DNA of 64,000 bases. Origin: Methanospirillum stamsii. GTDB lineage: Archaea > Halobacteriota > Methanomicrobia > Methanomicrobiales > Methanospirillaceae. The DNA lies in contig NZ_QGMZ01000018.1 in NCBI RefSeq assembly GCF_003173335.1, forward strand, positions 124,001 through 188,000, in the 5' to 3' direction. The translations under genes and the position numbers were made by a program. The notes beneath the pieces were generated by a model, which had not been told where the DNA came from, did not search any database, and saw nothing but the letters and a program-made list of their open reading frames with translations. Shown piece after piece: positions 8,821-19,886 of this stretch. How positions within the stretch are numbered: position 1 is the first letter of the stretch; each line of letters begins with the position of its first letter.

Positions 8821-8914
8821 AAACCGACACTCTGGATTGACGGTACCGGACCTGGTATCCGGGGGTATATATACTATGGGTGAGGAGGAGATCCTCCCTC
8901 TCCGGGCTTCTGTG
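8821..8914 (+). repeat. 95-bp dispersed element, copy B
   Basis: Partner of the element at 6281-6375. The two ends are conserved (25 nt at 8821-8845, 27 nt at 8888-8914) and the middle diverges at nearly constant length. Here the variable hairpin is CCGGA (8846-8850) with TCCGG (8858-8862), a perfect 5-bp stem at nearly the same offset as the different stem in copy A. A second hairpin GGAGG-AGAT-CCTCC (8884-8897) overlaps the conserved 3' block. The remaining 300 nt up to the next gene contain a CCGGAATTCCGG palindrome (8988-8999) and a TATA-like ATGTATATTA near 9174-9184 that probably serves the pilin-type locus. Confidence 0.55.
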
Positions 8915-9214
8915 AGAGTGGCCGGAAAACGGAATATAATGGCGATTTTTGGCTTTTAATGGCAAATTCTCTTTTTGAATGAAGATTCCGGAATTCCGGC
9001 CGTTTTTTTCCGGTATGTCCTGGGTTATAAAAAAGAATGTATTTGCAGTATTTTGTTTTGTTTCCAGTGCTTCATCGGTTTTTACTCTGGTCCCGGTCCG
9101 AAAATCCGGGTATGTTGCCGGGTTTCGGGATTGGTATCCCAGAGTTTCAATTCCGGGTGGGTTCATCGAATGATATGTATATTAAGTGCCCGGTAGATAA
9201 CTCCTCCAGTATTA

Positions 9215-10858
9215 ATGTCTGGCAGGGTTAGTGATGACGCTCTCTCCGAGGTTATCGGGTTTATCTTAATTATCGCGATATTAGTCGTCATTGCATCGTT
9301 ATATGTTACATATGTTGTTCCGGCACAGGGGAGGGAAGCGGAAATTGAGCATATGACCTACATCAAGGACAAATTTGTAGATTTCAAGATCGCTTTGGAT
9401 TCCTTATGGATTAACCAGGAAACAAATGTAAGTGTAAGCCAGAATATTGAGATGGGAACGTTGGGCCAGAAAACACAGGGGCAATTTGTCTTTTTACCAT
9501 TGGCTAATCCAGTTGGTTCAGCTGGTCAAATGAAGATTGATAATTCAGATGATACAGGTACTATAAATATTACAATCAATGGTCTTTTCAAGGAAATTTC
9601 TGAAGATGATCGTGAGGCAATGGATTTATATGGATCCTCACAAATTATCGTAAACCCGGATATCTACCGTCAAATTCAGTATTATCAGGCATTGTATCCT
9701 GCTCATACAAAAAATATGATATTAATACCAATTTCTGATGAAACAGATCCAACAGCTCCAGATTACATCCCAAGTGATCCTAATGATTTTACTGACATAG
9801 TAGAGCTTGAGTTTCCCTTGGTAGATATTTATCCGAATACATCAGATACCATTAGGAACTGGACCGCATCATTTGAATTAGTGCGAGTACCTTCTTTTTA
9901 TATCCCAAATAGTGGCAATAATGCCACATTTTTTGAAACAGATAAATGGGCTGGTTATATGGAGGCTGATTACCGGTATGATCTTATGATGAATCTGGAA
10001 AAAAGGAATATGTCTACAGGATCAAATTTCCCAGTTTTTCAAAGTTTTACTGTTGGGTCATATTCCATTAAACCCAGTTCTGATGTTTGGATAAATCTGC
10101 AGGATCCAGCATATGGGCTTGATGCATCCGGGCCATTGGAAGTAAAAGATGATGATGGAAATGTTTACGTTGGAACATTGAATAACACCCAGAATTTTGA
10201 TGTTAACATGAGTTCCGCCATTAATTTTGATATCTCTTCATTTAATGAGGCCATAAAGTCAACGTATGATCTTTCTACCCACTCAACTCTTAATCAACCA
10301 ATGGGAAATTTCTCTTATACAGGCAGGAATTACTATTGGGTCAACCAGGAATACACCTATCAGATGGGAGGTGTTTTCCTCTCACAACAGGATACCGGAG
10401 GTAGTGTTGCCAAGGTTCTTCCATTGCTCACATTAGGGACAGAAAATGGCAATCCACTCGTAAAAATAACACGTTTGTTAATCAAAGGAGTAAATGGAAA
10501 TGTGGCCGGAACGACGCCGGTTCAGGTAGTATCCCAAGTGACTGGTATCAGAAAAAATATTATTCAAAATGACAATTATCTCGCTCCATCACCCAATAAT
10601 GCCCGTAAGGTGTCGATCACCATTAACTATCCGAAAGATAACCCTGAACAGGTTCAAATGTGGGCAAATGTTTTCAATTCAACGGTTTATGCTGCAAATA
10701 TGACTTCTGGTTTTAATCCTGCATGGAGAACCATTATAACTCCAACATCAAGAGAAACCGGAATAATTGTTGAAACTCCAGGAACAGATGTCTCTCTTGA
10801 ATACACTGAAGTAGATGTGGAAATTCTCCTTCAGCCAGTCGGATGGCAGGGATCATGA
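9215..10858 (+). CDS. Large surface protein with archaeal pilin-type N-terminus
   Basis: 547 residues. The N-terminus VSDDALSEVIGFILIIAILV is an archaeal type-IV-pilin-like signal: charged leader, a cleavage-type site before the SEVIG segment, then a hydrophobic helix to about residue 35. The rest is a single large extracellular region rich in Asn, Thr, Ser and Tyr with many N-glycosylation sequons and no domain I can name. It should be processed by the archaeal prepilin peptidase and either polymerise or stay anchored by its N-terminal helix. It is the first of four consecutive genes with this kind of N-terminus, 6 nt before the next, so an operon is likely. Confidence 0.8.
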   Translation: MSGRVSDDALSEVIGFILIIAILVVIASLYVTYVVPAQGREAEIEHMTYIKDKFVDFKIALDSLWINQETNVSVSQNIEMGTLGQKTQGQFVFLPLANPVGSAGQMKIDNSDDTGTINITINGLFKEISEDDREAMDLYGSSQIIVNPDIYRQIQYYQALYPAHTKNMILIPISDETDPTAPDYIPSDPNDFTDIVELEFPLVDIYPNTSDTIRNWTASFELVRVPSFYIPNSGNNATFFETDKWAGYMEADYRYDLMMNLEKRNMSTGSNFPVFQSFTVGSYSIKPSSDVWINLQDPAYGLDASGPLEVKDDDGNVYVGTLNNTQNFDVNMSSAINFDISSFNEAIKSTYDLSTHSTLNQPMGNFSYTGRNYYWVNQEYTYQMGGVFLSQQDTGGSVAKVLPLLTLGTENGNPLVKITRLLIKGVNGNVAGTTPVQVVSQVTGIRKNIIQNDNYLAPSPNNARKVSITINYPKDNPEQVQMWANVFNSTVYAANMTSGFNPAWRTIITPTSRETGIIVETPGTDVSLEYTEVDVEILLQPVGWQGS

Positions 10859-10864
10859 TGTAAT

Positions 10865-13800
10865 ATGAAAGAAGAAGGTATTTCTGAAATAGTCGGTGCG
10901 TTACTCCTTGTGGTTGTTCTAGGATTATTAGCAGCGATAATTCTCTCAATTCTTGTTTCACAATACCCAGGTGATGTCCTGCCTGACCCCCGTATTGAAA
11001 TATACAATGATACGTATTCGTATACCGAGGGGATCAATACAATTCATATCAGTTCTCTCGGAGGTGATCCTCTCCCAACAGGAGAATATACAATTAAGGT
11101 TCATCGAAAAGACGGAACATATGTTGCAATTCCATCAGGAGAAATTAATATTTCAACCGGTTTTGAAAAAGATATTTCAACCGGGAATGTCCTCTGGTTT
11201 TATGATAAGGATCCTGGTAATTTTATCACTACCGTTGATGTGATCTATCAGGATCCTGGGTCTGATTCAGAAACACTGATGTATAGAAAGAATCTTTCTG
11301 AATATGCATCAAGACCTGGTCCCGGTCCTGATCCTAGTACTCCATGTACCTCTGTTTCCATCTCCGGCACTATCACAGAGAGTGGAACAGGGAATCCTGC
11401 ACCTGGTATTGTAGTATATGCTTATTATGAAGGTTCTTTAAAAGAAACAAAAATAAGTGACAGTTATGGAACTTACTCTTTTACCTTTCCAGAACCTGGA
11501 AATTTTGACCAATATGAGATTCGTTGCCCAGATACTGGCACATGGATCACAACTGATCCGGTAAGTAAAATTTTTAATGTAATAATAGATTCTTCAACTT
11601 GTGATTCTAGGAATAACGATTTTGAAGGAACCTTCACTGGCACTCCGGGGCTTACTGTTACCTCTCCAAATGGCGGTGAAAGATTTGCTGTAGGATCCAT
11701 ACAGACCATATCATGGACTGTAGAACACGCATCTCCTGATCATTTCACAGTAGAGTATTCAATTGACAACGGGAATAATTGGGATAGTATCAGTTCTTCA
11801 GTATCAGGAATATTAAGGATCTTTGAATGGACTGTTCCAAACACCCCGACTGATCAAGCTCTGGTTCGTGTTACTGCCAAGGATAGTTCAGGAAACACCT
11901 TAGCTGATGATACCAGTGATAGTGTTTTTACAATATTTAATCCGGATTGTTACAGAATATCAGGCCAGGTACTCAATCAGGCAACAGGTAACCCGGTTGG
12001 TGGAATTCGGGTGAATGCATACTACCAAGGTGAACACGTAACTATTATTGGCTATGCTGATACCACTGGTGATGGGCGTTACACCATTCTTCTCCCTTCA
12101 ACAGGAAATATCGAACAGTATGATATTCATTGCCCTGATACCGGAACATGGCAGACAACAAACCCGGCCAGTAAATGGCATTATGGGATAGTAATTGATC
12201 CTTCATCCTCCACTCATTGTCATCCTGATGAGGTTGATTTCCAGGGAATGGATATTCTCCTACCAACTTTGAGTGTAATCTCTCCGAATGGAGGAGAAGA
12301 CTGGGTCGTTGAAACTGAACATCAGATCACCTGGAGTGCAGAGAATGTAGATACTGCATCATACAGGATTGAATACTCAATTGATAGTGGAGTGAACTGG
12401 ATTCTCATAGATGATGCTGTATCAGGATCTTCTGTGAGCTATTCCTGGACTATTCCGGAAACACCGAGTGAATTAGCACTTATCAGGGTTATTGCTAAAG
12501 ATAGTTCCGGAACAACGATCATTGAGGACGATAGTGATAATGTGTTTACTATCTCGGCTCCATGCACAAAAACGATAACCGCAACTGCTGGAGATCATGG
12601 TTCGATCTCCCCTGAAGGATCGGTAGAAGTTTCCTGTGGTTCTGATCAATCGTTCACCATTACTGCTGATCCCTGCTACAGGATTGAATCAGTAACAATT
12701 GAAGGGGTTCCCATTTCAGGACCATTCGATAGTCCTTATCCGTACACTTTTCCATCTGTCCAGTCAGTTCACACGATTCATGCAACTTTCACGCCCATCA
12801 CGTATACCATTACTGCAACCGCTGGAGATCATGGTTCCATCTCACCGGCTGGATCTATTCCCACCAACTGTGGCACTTCACCATCTTTTACCATAACTCC
12901 AAACACCGGGTATAGTATATCAGATGTCATTGTGAAAGGCATTTCGGTGGGTGCAGTATCAGAATATACATTCCCCCCCGTATATGAAGATCAGACAATC
13001 CATGCAACATTCAAAGAAGACTGCCCCCAACCAATTGCTTCATTTATTGCAAGTGCGAGTGAACGGAGACGAACTGTTTCATTTACTGATACATCCACAG
13101 GTAGTGTCACAAACTGGCTCTGGGACTTTGGTGATGGTTCAACATCTCCTGAGCAAAATCCTGTCTATACTTATGGTAGTTCAGGGACATACCTTGTCAC
13201 TCTTACCGTTTCAGGCCCATGCGGGTCAGATTCATACTCTCAACGGATCAAGACCGGGTGCTGGTATATATCAGGTATAGTTACCCTGACTTCTGGACCA
13301 TTATCACCCCAAGATCTAACCATAGTTGCAATTGGTGATAAGGGAAGTCATTATACCATCACACCATTTTCAGATGGAACCTATCTTATTGATATCACTG
13401 CTCAGAGAAGTGAAAAATTCACCGTATCTGTATTAAATTGTCCCGGTGCCGGGTGTTTAGAATATTCAATATCTCCAGTAAGTTATTCAGATGTTCAAAT
13501 AACACCAGGTCTGGGAAAATGTTCATCATCCAACAATAATTTCGATCTTACGTATAATTGTCCTCCGATGGCTGCTTCATTTACTGCCCTACCTTCGAAT
13601 GGGAATGCTCCATTAACCGTCTGGTTTACCGATACTTCTACAGGGTATTATGAATTGATCGAGTGGGTTTTTGGTGACGGTACTACTGGGGAAGGATCTC
13701 CAATTACACATGATTATGAAATCCCTGGAACATATTCCGCAACAATGACAGTTTCTGGTGATTGTGGGAGTGATACTGCATCAGAGTCGATTCAGGTAAA

Positions 13801-14305
13801 CCGGGGCCCCGGTTTTACTGTATACGGGTGGCTTCGGTTTACACAGCCTCCCACCCCTTCGGCACCTGACGAACGATGGGCGACTCTGGTTGTGGATGGA
13901 AATAGTGATAATTCAAGGCGATACCATCTACTACATAGCCAGCAAAACACACAGTTTGAAATGTTTTTCAAGACTGTTAACGAGGCAAATGGGTGGCAAC
14001 ATGCCCCTGAATCTTTCGGTCCGGTTCAAGGAGTATCATACCTCCTGGTGGCTGCATATGATCAGACAGATGGAATTGGACGCTTGTATGTAAACGGGGT
14101 TGAAGCAGCATCTCGTACTTATGATACAAGTGGCATTGCTCCGTCTCCCAATTTATACCAGGTTGGAGGTCCGAGTGGAATTTATTATAGTGGTACTGCC
14201 AATCAAAGACGTCTCCGGGGTGATGTTGGAGGGGTAAATACTATTGAAAATGTTCTCCTCGGCCCGGAAATTCAAACCATGTATGAGGATGGCCCTCCTT
14301 GGTAA
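10865..14305 (+). CDS. Giant pilin-anchored multidomain surface protein with PKD and LamG-like domains
   Basis: 1146 residues. Residues 1-35 ([20 protein letters not shown]) are a pilin-type signal and helix, followed by the pilin beta segment with SSLGGDPL. Recognisable modules follow: carboxypeptidase-regulatory-like fold about 159-255; Ig-like PNGGE domain about 265-360; a second regulatory-like fold 361-460; a second PNGGE domain 470-565; two InlB-type repeats ([13 protein letters not shown]) at 569-645 and 648-715; a PKD domain 720-797 (WDFGDGST); a third beta-sandwich 799-895; a second PKD about 900-980; and a C-terminal LamG/concanavalin-like domain from 982. This is an adhesin-like layout, and carbohydrate or surface binding is inferred, not shown. 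Confidence 0.85.
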   Translation: MKEEGISEIVGALLLVVVLGLLAAIILSILVSQYPGDVLPDPRIEIYNDTYSYTEGINTIHISSLGGDPLPTGEYTIKVHRKDGTYVAIPSGEINISTGFEKDISTGNVLWFYDKDPGNFITTVDVIYQDPGSDSETLMYRKNLSEYASRPGPGPDPSTPCTSVSISGTITESGTGNPAPGIVVYAYYEGSLKETKISDSYGTYSFTFPEPGNFDQYEIRCPDTGTWITTDPVSKIFNVIIDSSTCDSRNNDFEGTFTGTPGLTVTSPNGGERFAVGSIQTISWTVEHASPDHFTVEYSIDNGNNWDSISSSVSGILRIFEWTVPNTPTDQALVRVTAKDSSGNTLADDTSDSVFTIFNPDCYRISGQVLNQATGNPVGGIRVNAYYQGEHVTIIGYADTTGDGRYTILLPSTGNIEQYDIHCPDTGTWQTTNPASKWHYGIVIDPSSSTHCHPDEVDFQGMDILLPTLSVISPNGGEDWVVETEHQITWSAENVDTASYRIEYSIDSGVNWILIDDAVSGSSVSYSWTIPETPSELALIRVIAKDSSGTTIIEDDSDNVFTISAPCTKTITATAGDHGSISPEGSVEVSCGSDQSFTITADPCYRIESVTIEGVPISGPFDSPYPYTFPSVQSVHTIHATFTPITYTITATAGDHGSISPAGSIPTNCGTSPSFTITPNTGYSISDVIVKGISVGAVSEYTFPPVYEDQTIHATFKEDCPQPIASFIASASERRRTVSFTDTSTGSVTNWLWDFGDGSTSPEQNPVYTYGSSGTYLVTLTVSGPCGSDSYSQRIKTGCWYISGIVTLTSGPLSPQDLTIVAIGDKGSHYTITPFSDGTYLIDITAQRSEKFTVSVLNCPGAGCLEYSISPVSYSDVQITPGLGKCSSSNNNFDLTYNCPPMAASFTALPSNGNAPLTVWFTDTSTGYYELIEWVFGDGTTGEGSPITHDYEIPGTYSATMTVSGDCGSDTASESIQVNRGPGFTVYGWLRFTQPPTPSAPDERWATLVVDGNSDNSRRYHLLHSQQNTQFEMFFKTVNEANGWQHAPESFGPVQGVSYLLVAAYDQTDGIGRLYVNGVEAASRTYDTSGIAPSPNLYQVGGPSGIYYSGTANQRRLRGDVGGVNTIENVLLGPEIQTMYEDGPPW

Positions 14306-14368
14306 ATCAACAGGGTATTCTTGGTCATGAAATGCTAGGTGAAGCCATAAAATCAGTAGGTAAAAATA

Positions 14369-14797
14369 ATGACAATACATCAAAGCCTGAAGCTAAGGGC
14401 CAGTATAAAGAAAGAATCTGCAGTATCTGAAGTCATTGGCGTAATAATCCTTCTTTCTTTAGTAGTTATCGGGCTGGGTATTGTCAGTTCAGTTCTGCTA
14501 TTCGATGGAACCCCGGGAAAAATTCCAAGAGTTGAGGTTCAGGCATGGAAATCCTCAACCACGCTATTTATTGTCCACCAGGGAGGTGATATCCTCTCTT
14601 CTGATACCATCGAGTTCCATGTAAACGGAAATGATGAACCTGCAGAGGTGAAGGATGAGGCAGACCTAGAATGGACAGGTTCATGGAAACTGGGAGAAGT
14701 CCTGCATATTGAAGTGACAGATCCCCAGTATGTACAAATCATCTACGTGAAAGGAAGAGGAGAAACATTGCTCAAGAATATCTCTGAAATTTATTGA
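14369..14797 (+). CDS. Archaeal type IV pilin-like protein
   Basis: 142 residues, the size of a simple pilin. The leader MTIHQSLKLRASIKKESAV is basic and precedes SEVIGVIILLSLVVIGLGIV, the prepilin-peptidase type segment. The short C-terminal beta domain carries FIVHQGGDIL, matching the HxGGDxL motif found in the giant proteins on either side. It could be a structural subunit of a filament to which the larger proteins are attached, or a minor pilin. The gene lies 63 nt after the 1146-residue gene and 22 nt before the next. Confidence 0.85.
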   Translation: MTIHQSLKLRASIKKESAVSEVIGVIILLSLVVIGLGIVSSVLLFDGTPGKIPRVEVQAWKSSTTLFIVHQGGDILSSDTIEFHVNGNDEPAEVKDEADLEWTGSWKLGEVLHIEVTDPQYVQIIYVKGRGETLLKNISEIY

Positions 14798-14819
14798 TTT
14801 TTTAAAAGGGGTGGTAAAA

Positions 14820-17800
14820 ATGCGCTTATTGAAAATAAAAATTGTGAAACATAATAAAATCATAAATCCTTCGAGAGAATGCGTGAAAGAACCGGGCATT
14901 TCAGAAGTAATTGCAGCGATATTACTTATCGGAGTTGTTGTTGGTGCAATGGCAATTGTAGGGGTGATTGTTACACAGAATATTAATCCGACAAAAATTC
15001 CGGTAATGGACTTTGAAGCATGCATTAAAGATAATACCACCTTGTATCTCTATCACTTGGGAGGGGATCCATTAAAACCAGGAGAAGAAGGTGCAAATTT
15101 TTATGTAAACCTCCTTGATGAAAATAATAATAAAATCAAGTCAATAAATCTGATGCCATGGATCAAGGATTCCTGGTCATCTGGTAATGTTTTACCGATT
15201 AATACCGAACTTCATCCAATTAATGATCCGGTTACCAAAAAAGTTCAAATTGTAACTTTTGATGGAACTGGAGAAAACCTCATTGAATGGGCTGAAATTG
15301 ATAGTTGTTATGGATTAGGAGGTTTCGGCCCAGGTTGTTTAGGGCGGGTCTTTGCTGAATTTGATGCAGATCGCAAAACAGGCCCAAAACCTCTGCCGGT
15401 AACATTTACAGATAAATCCTCATATGATGATCCCCACTATCCAATAACATTTCGAGAATGGAATTTTGGTGATGGGACACCTATTTCGAATGAGGTGAAT
15501 CCATCTCATCCGTTCACAAATGATGGAACATACCTTGTTCGGTTGCGAGTATATAATGAATGTGGAAGTGATGAAGTTGCTCACCCAATAACGGTTGGAG
15601 AAGGACTTTGTCCTCCGGTTACTGCTGATTTTGATACAGATCCGGATCCTCCCGTTATTACTGGTCCTGAAGTTTCAGGTCTTGATGTCACATTTACTGA
15701 TAAATCTGAACCATCTGGGAATATTACCCGCTGGGAATGGGATTTTGGTGATGGAAAAACCTATATCGGACAAAACCCTCCAACTCATCATTATTCAATG
15801 GGAATATATTGGGCCAGTTTGACTGTATATAATGGTTGTGGTGAATGGGACACAGATCAGGTTCAGGTATCTGTTACCAGTGAGAGTGATTGTTATGTCA
15901 CCCCATCATTTTCCGCCGATCCACAATCCGGTTCATCGCCACTGACGGTCACTTTTGAGGATCACTCTTTCACAAGCAGGGGATGGATTGATCGGTGGGA
16001 CTGGGATTTTGGAAACGGAAACACACATTCTGGTAAGAACCCACCAGATCAGATATATGAATACGAGGGACCGGGTGATAAAACATTCACTGTTACCCTG
16101 ACAGTTCATAACACCTGTGGTGCAGAAGGAACTACCTCTCAGACAATAACAGTCCACCCCCCCTGTGAACCAGCCTATGCAGACTTTTCCTGGGATATCC
16201 CGCTGGATACAGAACCATATATTGTTCAGTTCCATTCGCCGGAACAGAATTGTGGAAGTCTGGATTGTGAATTTGATATTGTAGACTGGGAATGGGACTT
16301 TGAAGATGGATTAGGTAATACCTCCGGGGATCGTCAACCCCCTCATACCTTCCCAATCGGGTATGATCCTACAGGCAAGTATGTCACGTTAACCGTCTGG
16401 AATAATGATCCCTGTCACAGTAGTGGCTCAATCAGGAAGCAATTGGACTTTGACTGCCCGGTTCTCGAACCTAATTTCACCGCTGAGCCAAATAGCGGAC
16501 CTCCCGGACTTGAGGTTAACTTTACCGATTACTCCAAAGAACAGGAAGATATCAAAAAATGGCGATGGATTTTCGGAGATACTACCCAACCATACGAGAG
16601 CTCTGATCCATCTGATCATACTCCTCCCCCTCATACATACTCAGATACGGTTCCCAGAATTTATACCGTCGTGCTACAACTTCAGAATAGTTGTGGACAA
16701 ACATTTTCGACTTCAAGGGAAATTTCAGTAACAGGAGAGGCCTCAATATCAGGTCATCTCTGGGATGATCGGAATGATAACGGTAGTGAAGATCCAGGGG
16801 AGCTACCATTAGTTGGTTGGACTGTAAATCTTGAAAAGAGACAAGGTAGTAACTGGATATTTCAGGAATCAACTATGACCGATTCATCAGGAAATTACCA
16901 GTTTAATCCAGATGTTGCAACAGCAGTTTTTCGAGTAAAAATAGATTATCCATCCGGAGAGCTCTGGAAGACAACATACTCATATCGGTCAGATAGGGAT
17001 AGAATAAGTGGTTTGCTTTCAATCGGTGCCGATAGAACGTTAACAGGGGTAGACTTTGGAAATGTTATGTGGAAAACATCCTCAATCTGGGTTCCGGCAT
17101 ATTTCAAGTATAATGGCCCTCCTTCATCATGGCAAACATTTTATTATCCGTCAAGTTGGCCATTTGATTATACCACTTCATATGACTCAAATGTAAAGAA
17201 ACTCTATAAGCGTTCTGGAAGTAATCCTCAACCCTTCACCTCTCCGATTTCCTATAGTGCCTGGGGGAATTCAAGTTTTGTTCTTATTCCTGGTTTCTAC
17301 AATTTATACTATAAAACGAGTACACAACCCAATACTGGTAGGTATTGGTTGGAGTGGTGGGATTACCGTGGATCACGATCATATGGGTTCAATTATCTAG
17401 TTCCAGACAACACCATAATGAATGATTGGACTAATTTAAATTTATACTATCCAACAGATCCATCAAAATTTTTTGAAGTTTTTCTCCCGAGAGAAAACGA
17501 AATAATTCCCCTTTCAACGAATTCATACATTGAGGTTCATTACGTAGGCCCATATGAAAAACAAACAAGTGGCAATACAAATTGTAAATTATATCTTCCA
17601 GATGGTACGATAATTGGTTTGCCATATGACAGTACTTTAGGATATAACAAAGGTTATTGGGATAATACGAATTGGGAAGGAGAAACAATAACACTTGAAG
17701 TAAGGGATTTACTTACATCAAACCCTCCAGCTACAGAATATGCATACAGGAATGTAACAATTGATTGGGAACCACTTACTGTTACAATCGATCCACCAAC

Positions 17801-18842
17801 ATCCGAAGCAACTGCTCCCCAGATACAGGGAATCACCACCGTAACCGGAACCGTATCAGGAAAATGGCGTGACAACAACAATGTTTTCCTCATTGTGAAT
17901 AATAATGAAACCATTCCCATGAACTTTATCTCGGAAACAACCACAACATCTACATTCAGTGCTTCATTCGACGCTGAACCATATGCTGGTTTGACGATTC
18001 CATTGATAATCAGGGCGTTTCCTGTAGCCGGTCACGGAGACATGGTTGAGTCAGCAGAATATCTTGCAGATGTCCTTTCTAAACTCCCCCTCGTGGCAGA
18101 TTTTACTGCTGATCCCTGGACAGGGCCTGTCCCAATCTGGGTTGCGTTTACAGATACTTCAGAAGGAGGAGCTAACTGGTGGCAATGGGATTTCGATGAC
18201 GGAAACACTTCTTCAGTGCAAAATCCAATAACACATTATTCAGTCCCTGAAAATTATTCAGTCACGCTTGAGGTAAGAAACATTACGGGAGCATCAGACA
18301 CAATTTCTAAGTGGGTGAACCTTACCGGTTTGTGGCATAAGGTTGAAGTTAACTCAAACCGGTTCAGTTATCTTAAATCAGGTGGGGAAGTTCGTTGGAT
18401 AGCTACTGTGGATAATTCTCTGATAACGGTGAACAATTCAGTTTATTCAATCATGGCAGATGATACTGTTCGTTTGGTCTTAAATTCAAATCTTCCGAAT
18501 ACTCAGGATAATAGAATTGAACTCGGTGGTGGGATTACTACCTGCAATCTTTCGAATGTATCTCTATCCATCAATGGAATACTGGTGGATAGTGGATCCT
18601 GTAAGGATGTTTTCATGCCTGATTATCAAAATTTCCATTCAAACCTTCAATTGGTTGCTGAAAGGAATTCAACGAAATACGCCATGATAAAATGGGATAA
18701 CGATGAATGGAGGACAATCAGTAAGACAAGAGATCTTAATGTATTAGATCTTATGCCCGACTGGGATAAAACCATGACCCTATATCTTAGTGACGGTTTT
18801 ACTACTTTTGATGGTTGGGCCTCTGATTATACACCCAAATAA
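14820..18842 (+). CDS. Giant pilin-anchored protein with six PKD domains
   Basis: 1340 residues from the ATG at 14820, which has GGGGTGG just upstream; a GTG at 14811 would add three residues. A basic leader is followed by GISEVIAAILLIGVVVGAMA, then the pilin motif HLGGDPL. Five PKD-type repeats lie at nt 15340-16735 (WNFGDG, WDFGDG and similar), then an SdrD-B-like fold from 16738 (ISGHLWDDRNDNGSEDPGE), a Trp/Tyr-rich region (17060-17760), an Ig-like segment, a sixth PKD (18090-18330) and a C-terminal domain shared with the protein at 21299. A long extracellular stalk with a distinct cap is the likely shape. AT content is higher than in the core genes. Confidence 0.85.
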   Translation: MRLLKIKIVKHNKIINPSRECVKEPGISEVIAAILLIGVVVGAMAIVGVIVTQNINPTKIPVMDFEACIKDNTTLYLYHLGGDPLKPGEEGANFYVNLLDENNNKIKSINLMPWIKDSWSSGNVLPINTELHPINDPVTKKVQIVTFDGTGENLIEWAEIDSCYGLGGFGPGCLGRVFAEFDADRKTGPKPLPVTFTDKSSYDDPHYPITFREWNFGDGTPISNEVNPSHPFTNDGTYLVRLRVYNECGSDEVAHPITVGEGLCPPVTADFDTDPDPPVITGPEVSGLDVTFTDKSEPSGNITRWEWDFGDGKTYIGQNPPTHHYSMGIYWASLTVYNGCGEWDTDQVQVSVTSESDCYVTPSFSADPQSGSSPLTVTFEDHSFTSRGWIDRWDWDFGNGNTHSGKNPPDQIYEYEGPGDKTFTVTLTVHNTCGAEGTTSQTITVHPPCEPAYADFSWDIPLDTEPYIVQFHSPEQNCGSLDCEFDIVDWEWDFEDGLGNTSGDRQPPHTFPIGYDPTGKYVTLTVWNNDPCHSSGSIRKQLDFDCPVLEPNFTAEPNSGPPGLEVNFTDYSKEQEDIKKWRWIFGDTTQPYESSDPSDHTPPPHTYSDTVPRIYTVVLQLQNSCGQTFSTSREISVTGEASISGHLWDDRNDNGSEDPGELPLVGWTVNLEKRQGSNWIFQESTMTDSSGNYQFNPDVATAVFRVKIDYPSGELWKTTYSYRSDRDRISGLLSIGADRTLTGVDFGNVMWKTSSIWVPAYFKYNGPPSSWQTFYYPSSWPFDYTTSYDSNVKKLYKRSGSNPQPFTSPISYSAWGNSSFVLIPGFYNLYYKTSTQPNTGRYWLEWWDYRGSRSYGFNYLVPDNTIMNDWTNLNLYYPTDPSKFFEVFLPRENEIIPLSTNSYIEVHYVGPYEKQTSGNTNCKLYLPDGTIIGLPYDSTLGYNKGYWDNTNWEGETITLEVRDLLTSNPPATEYAYRNVTIDWEPLTVTIDPPTSEATAPQIQGITTVTGTVSGKWRDNNNVFLIVNNNETIPMNFISETTTTSTFSASFDAEPYAGLTIPLIIRAFPVAGHGDMVESAEYLADVLSKLPLVADFTADPWTGPVPIWVAFTDTSEGGANWWQWDFDDGNTSSVQNPITHYSVPENYSVTLEVRNITGASDTISKWVNLTGLWHKVEVNSNRFSYLKSGGEVRWIATVDNSLITVNNSVYSIMADDTVRLVLNSNLPNTQDNRIELGGGITTCNLSNVSLSINGILVDSGSCKDVFMPDYQNFHSNLQLVAERNSTKYAMIKWDNDEWRTISKTRDLNVLDLMPDWDKTMTLYLSDGFTTFDGWASDYTPK

Positions 18843-18858
18843 TTTTTTGGAGATTTTT

Positions 18859-18945
18859 GTGCCAAATTCAGTAAAAATGAAAGATGATAAACCAGAAAAA
18901 TCAAAAATTTTCAATGTTGCTGAACGAACACTTAAAAGAAAATAA
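18859..18945 (+). CDS. Possible 28-residue basic peptide
   Basis: A GTG-started frame of 28 codons, highly basic, ending RTLKRK. TTGGAGA lies a few bases upstream and could be its ribosome-binding site. It directly follows the giant PKD gene by 16 nt on the same strand. There is no recognisable family, and a frame this short can occur by chance. It could equally be the 3' untranslated part of the surface-protein transcript. The remaining 200 nt to the next gene remnant show nothing else. Confidence 0.2.
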   Translation: MPNSVKMKDDKPEKSKIFNVAERTLKRK

Positions 18946-19146
18946 CTGTATAATTCTGCTTCAATCATTTTTCATCCCCCTTTGTAATAACTAAATAGTC
19001 ATAGAGAAATCGATATTGATATCCAGATAATCAAATGGTTAATCCCTTGAAAAAGGAAGCTGCTCGAAAGTGGATAAGACAATAAAACTCTCTTCACTCG
19101 AAAACATATTTAATATTCTTAAGGATAGGTACCTGGAGTGTATTCA

Positions 19147-19470
19147 ATGAATCCGGATACCTTACTTGAGGAATTTCAAAAAGATCTGGGTTCCACTCCT
19201 GAAAAAACGATACAATCCTGAAAAAATCATCTTTTTTGGTTCACAGGCAAAAAAACCTCTCATGAAGGTTCAGATGTGGATGTGATTCTGGTATCAGAGT
19301 ATTTCTCATCGATTCCGTTTATTTCACGAATGACTGATGTCTTATTGAATGTACCTTTCCGGATTCATGTTGATTATATCTGTTACACTCCGGAAGAATT
19401 CAGTCGTCTATCAGAGACCTCGGCCATTGTAAAAGAGGCTTTAGAAGGCCCGGTAATAGCATTGGTGTGA
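19147..19470 (+). pseudogene. Nucleotidyltransferase (MNT-like), frameshifted
   Basis: The frame starts MNPDTLLEEFQKDLG and soon stops. A second frame carries KKRYNPEKIIFFGSQAK, the GS of the nucleotidyltransferase motif, and a third continues SHEGSDVDVILVSEYF with the catalytic Asp pair, then IHVDYICYTPEEFSRLSETS to the TGA at 19470. At least two frameshifts (near 19212 and 19255, the latter at an A-rich run) are needed to join them. The order of motifs is that of small minimal nucleotidyltransferases. No HepT-type partner follows on this strand. Confidence 0.78.
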
Positions 19471-19541
19471 ATAATTTCTACCTTCTTTTGGTTACGTACT
19501 GTCACTGGAAATATAATAATCTAAAATAGTCACGACTTGGA

Positions 19542-19886
19542 TTATTGACTCGAATAATCACAAAGAACCCTATACAACTGGGCCTTCAGTGGATCTAATT
19601 CATTGGAAATTATATCCCAGACTATTACCCAATTGATGGAAAAATAACCGTGGATAATCCTGTCTCGAACCCCCACTATCTCTTTCCATGGAATATCCGG
19701 ATACTTGTCTTTCGTTTCCTGGGAAATATTTCTGGAAGCTTCTCCTATAATTTATAAGGCTCTGGAAACCATGTGCTGGAGGTCTTCATTTTCATTGAGA
19801 TCATCCTGTGTTTTTGTATTACATTTTTCTCTGATATACTCTATTTCATGAATAATGTGATCAATGAACACGGTATCTCTTTTCAT
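19542..19886 (-). pseudogene. HepT-like HEPN toxin with in-frame stop
   Basis: 115 codons in one continuous frame interrupted by a single TAA. Before the stop: MKRDTVFIDHIIHEIEYIRE to MVSRAL. After it: IIGEASRNISQETKDKYPDI, then GVRDRIIHGYFSINWVIVWD, with the HEPN RX4-6H motif intact. Functional relatives read LEIIGEA here, so a GAA to TAA change is the simplest explanation. The start ATG overlaps the stop of the MNT remnant as ATGA. The truncated toxin would lack its active site. Confidence 0.85.

Noticed and set aside
8738-9166. 142-codon reverse frame over the repeat element
   Set aside because: Low-complexity, Arg/Ser/Thr-rich translation overlapping the dispersed element; no supporting start signal.
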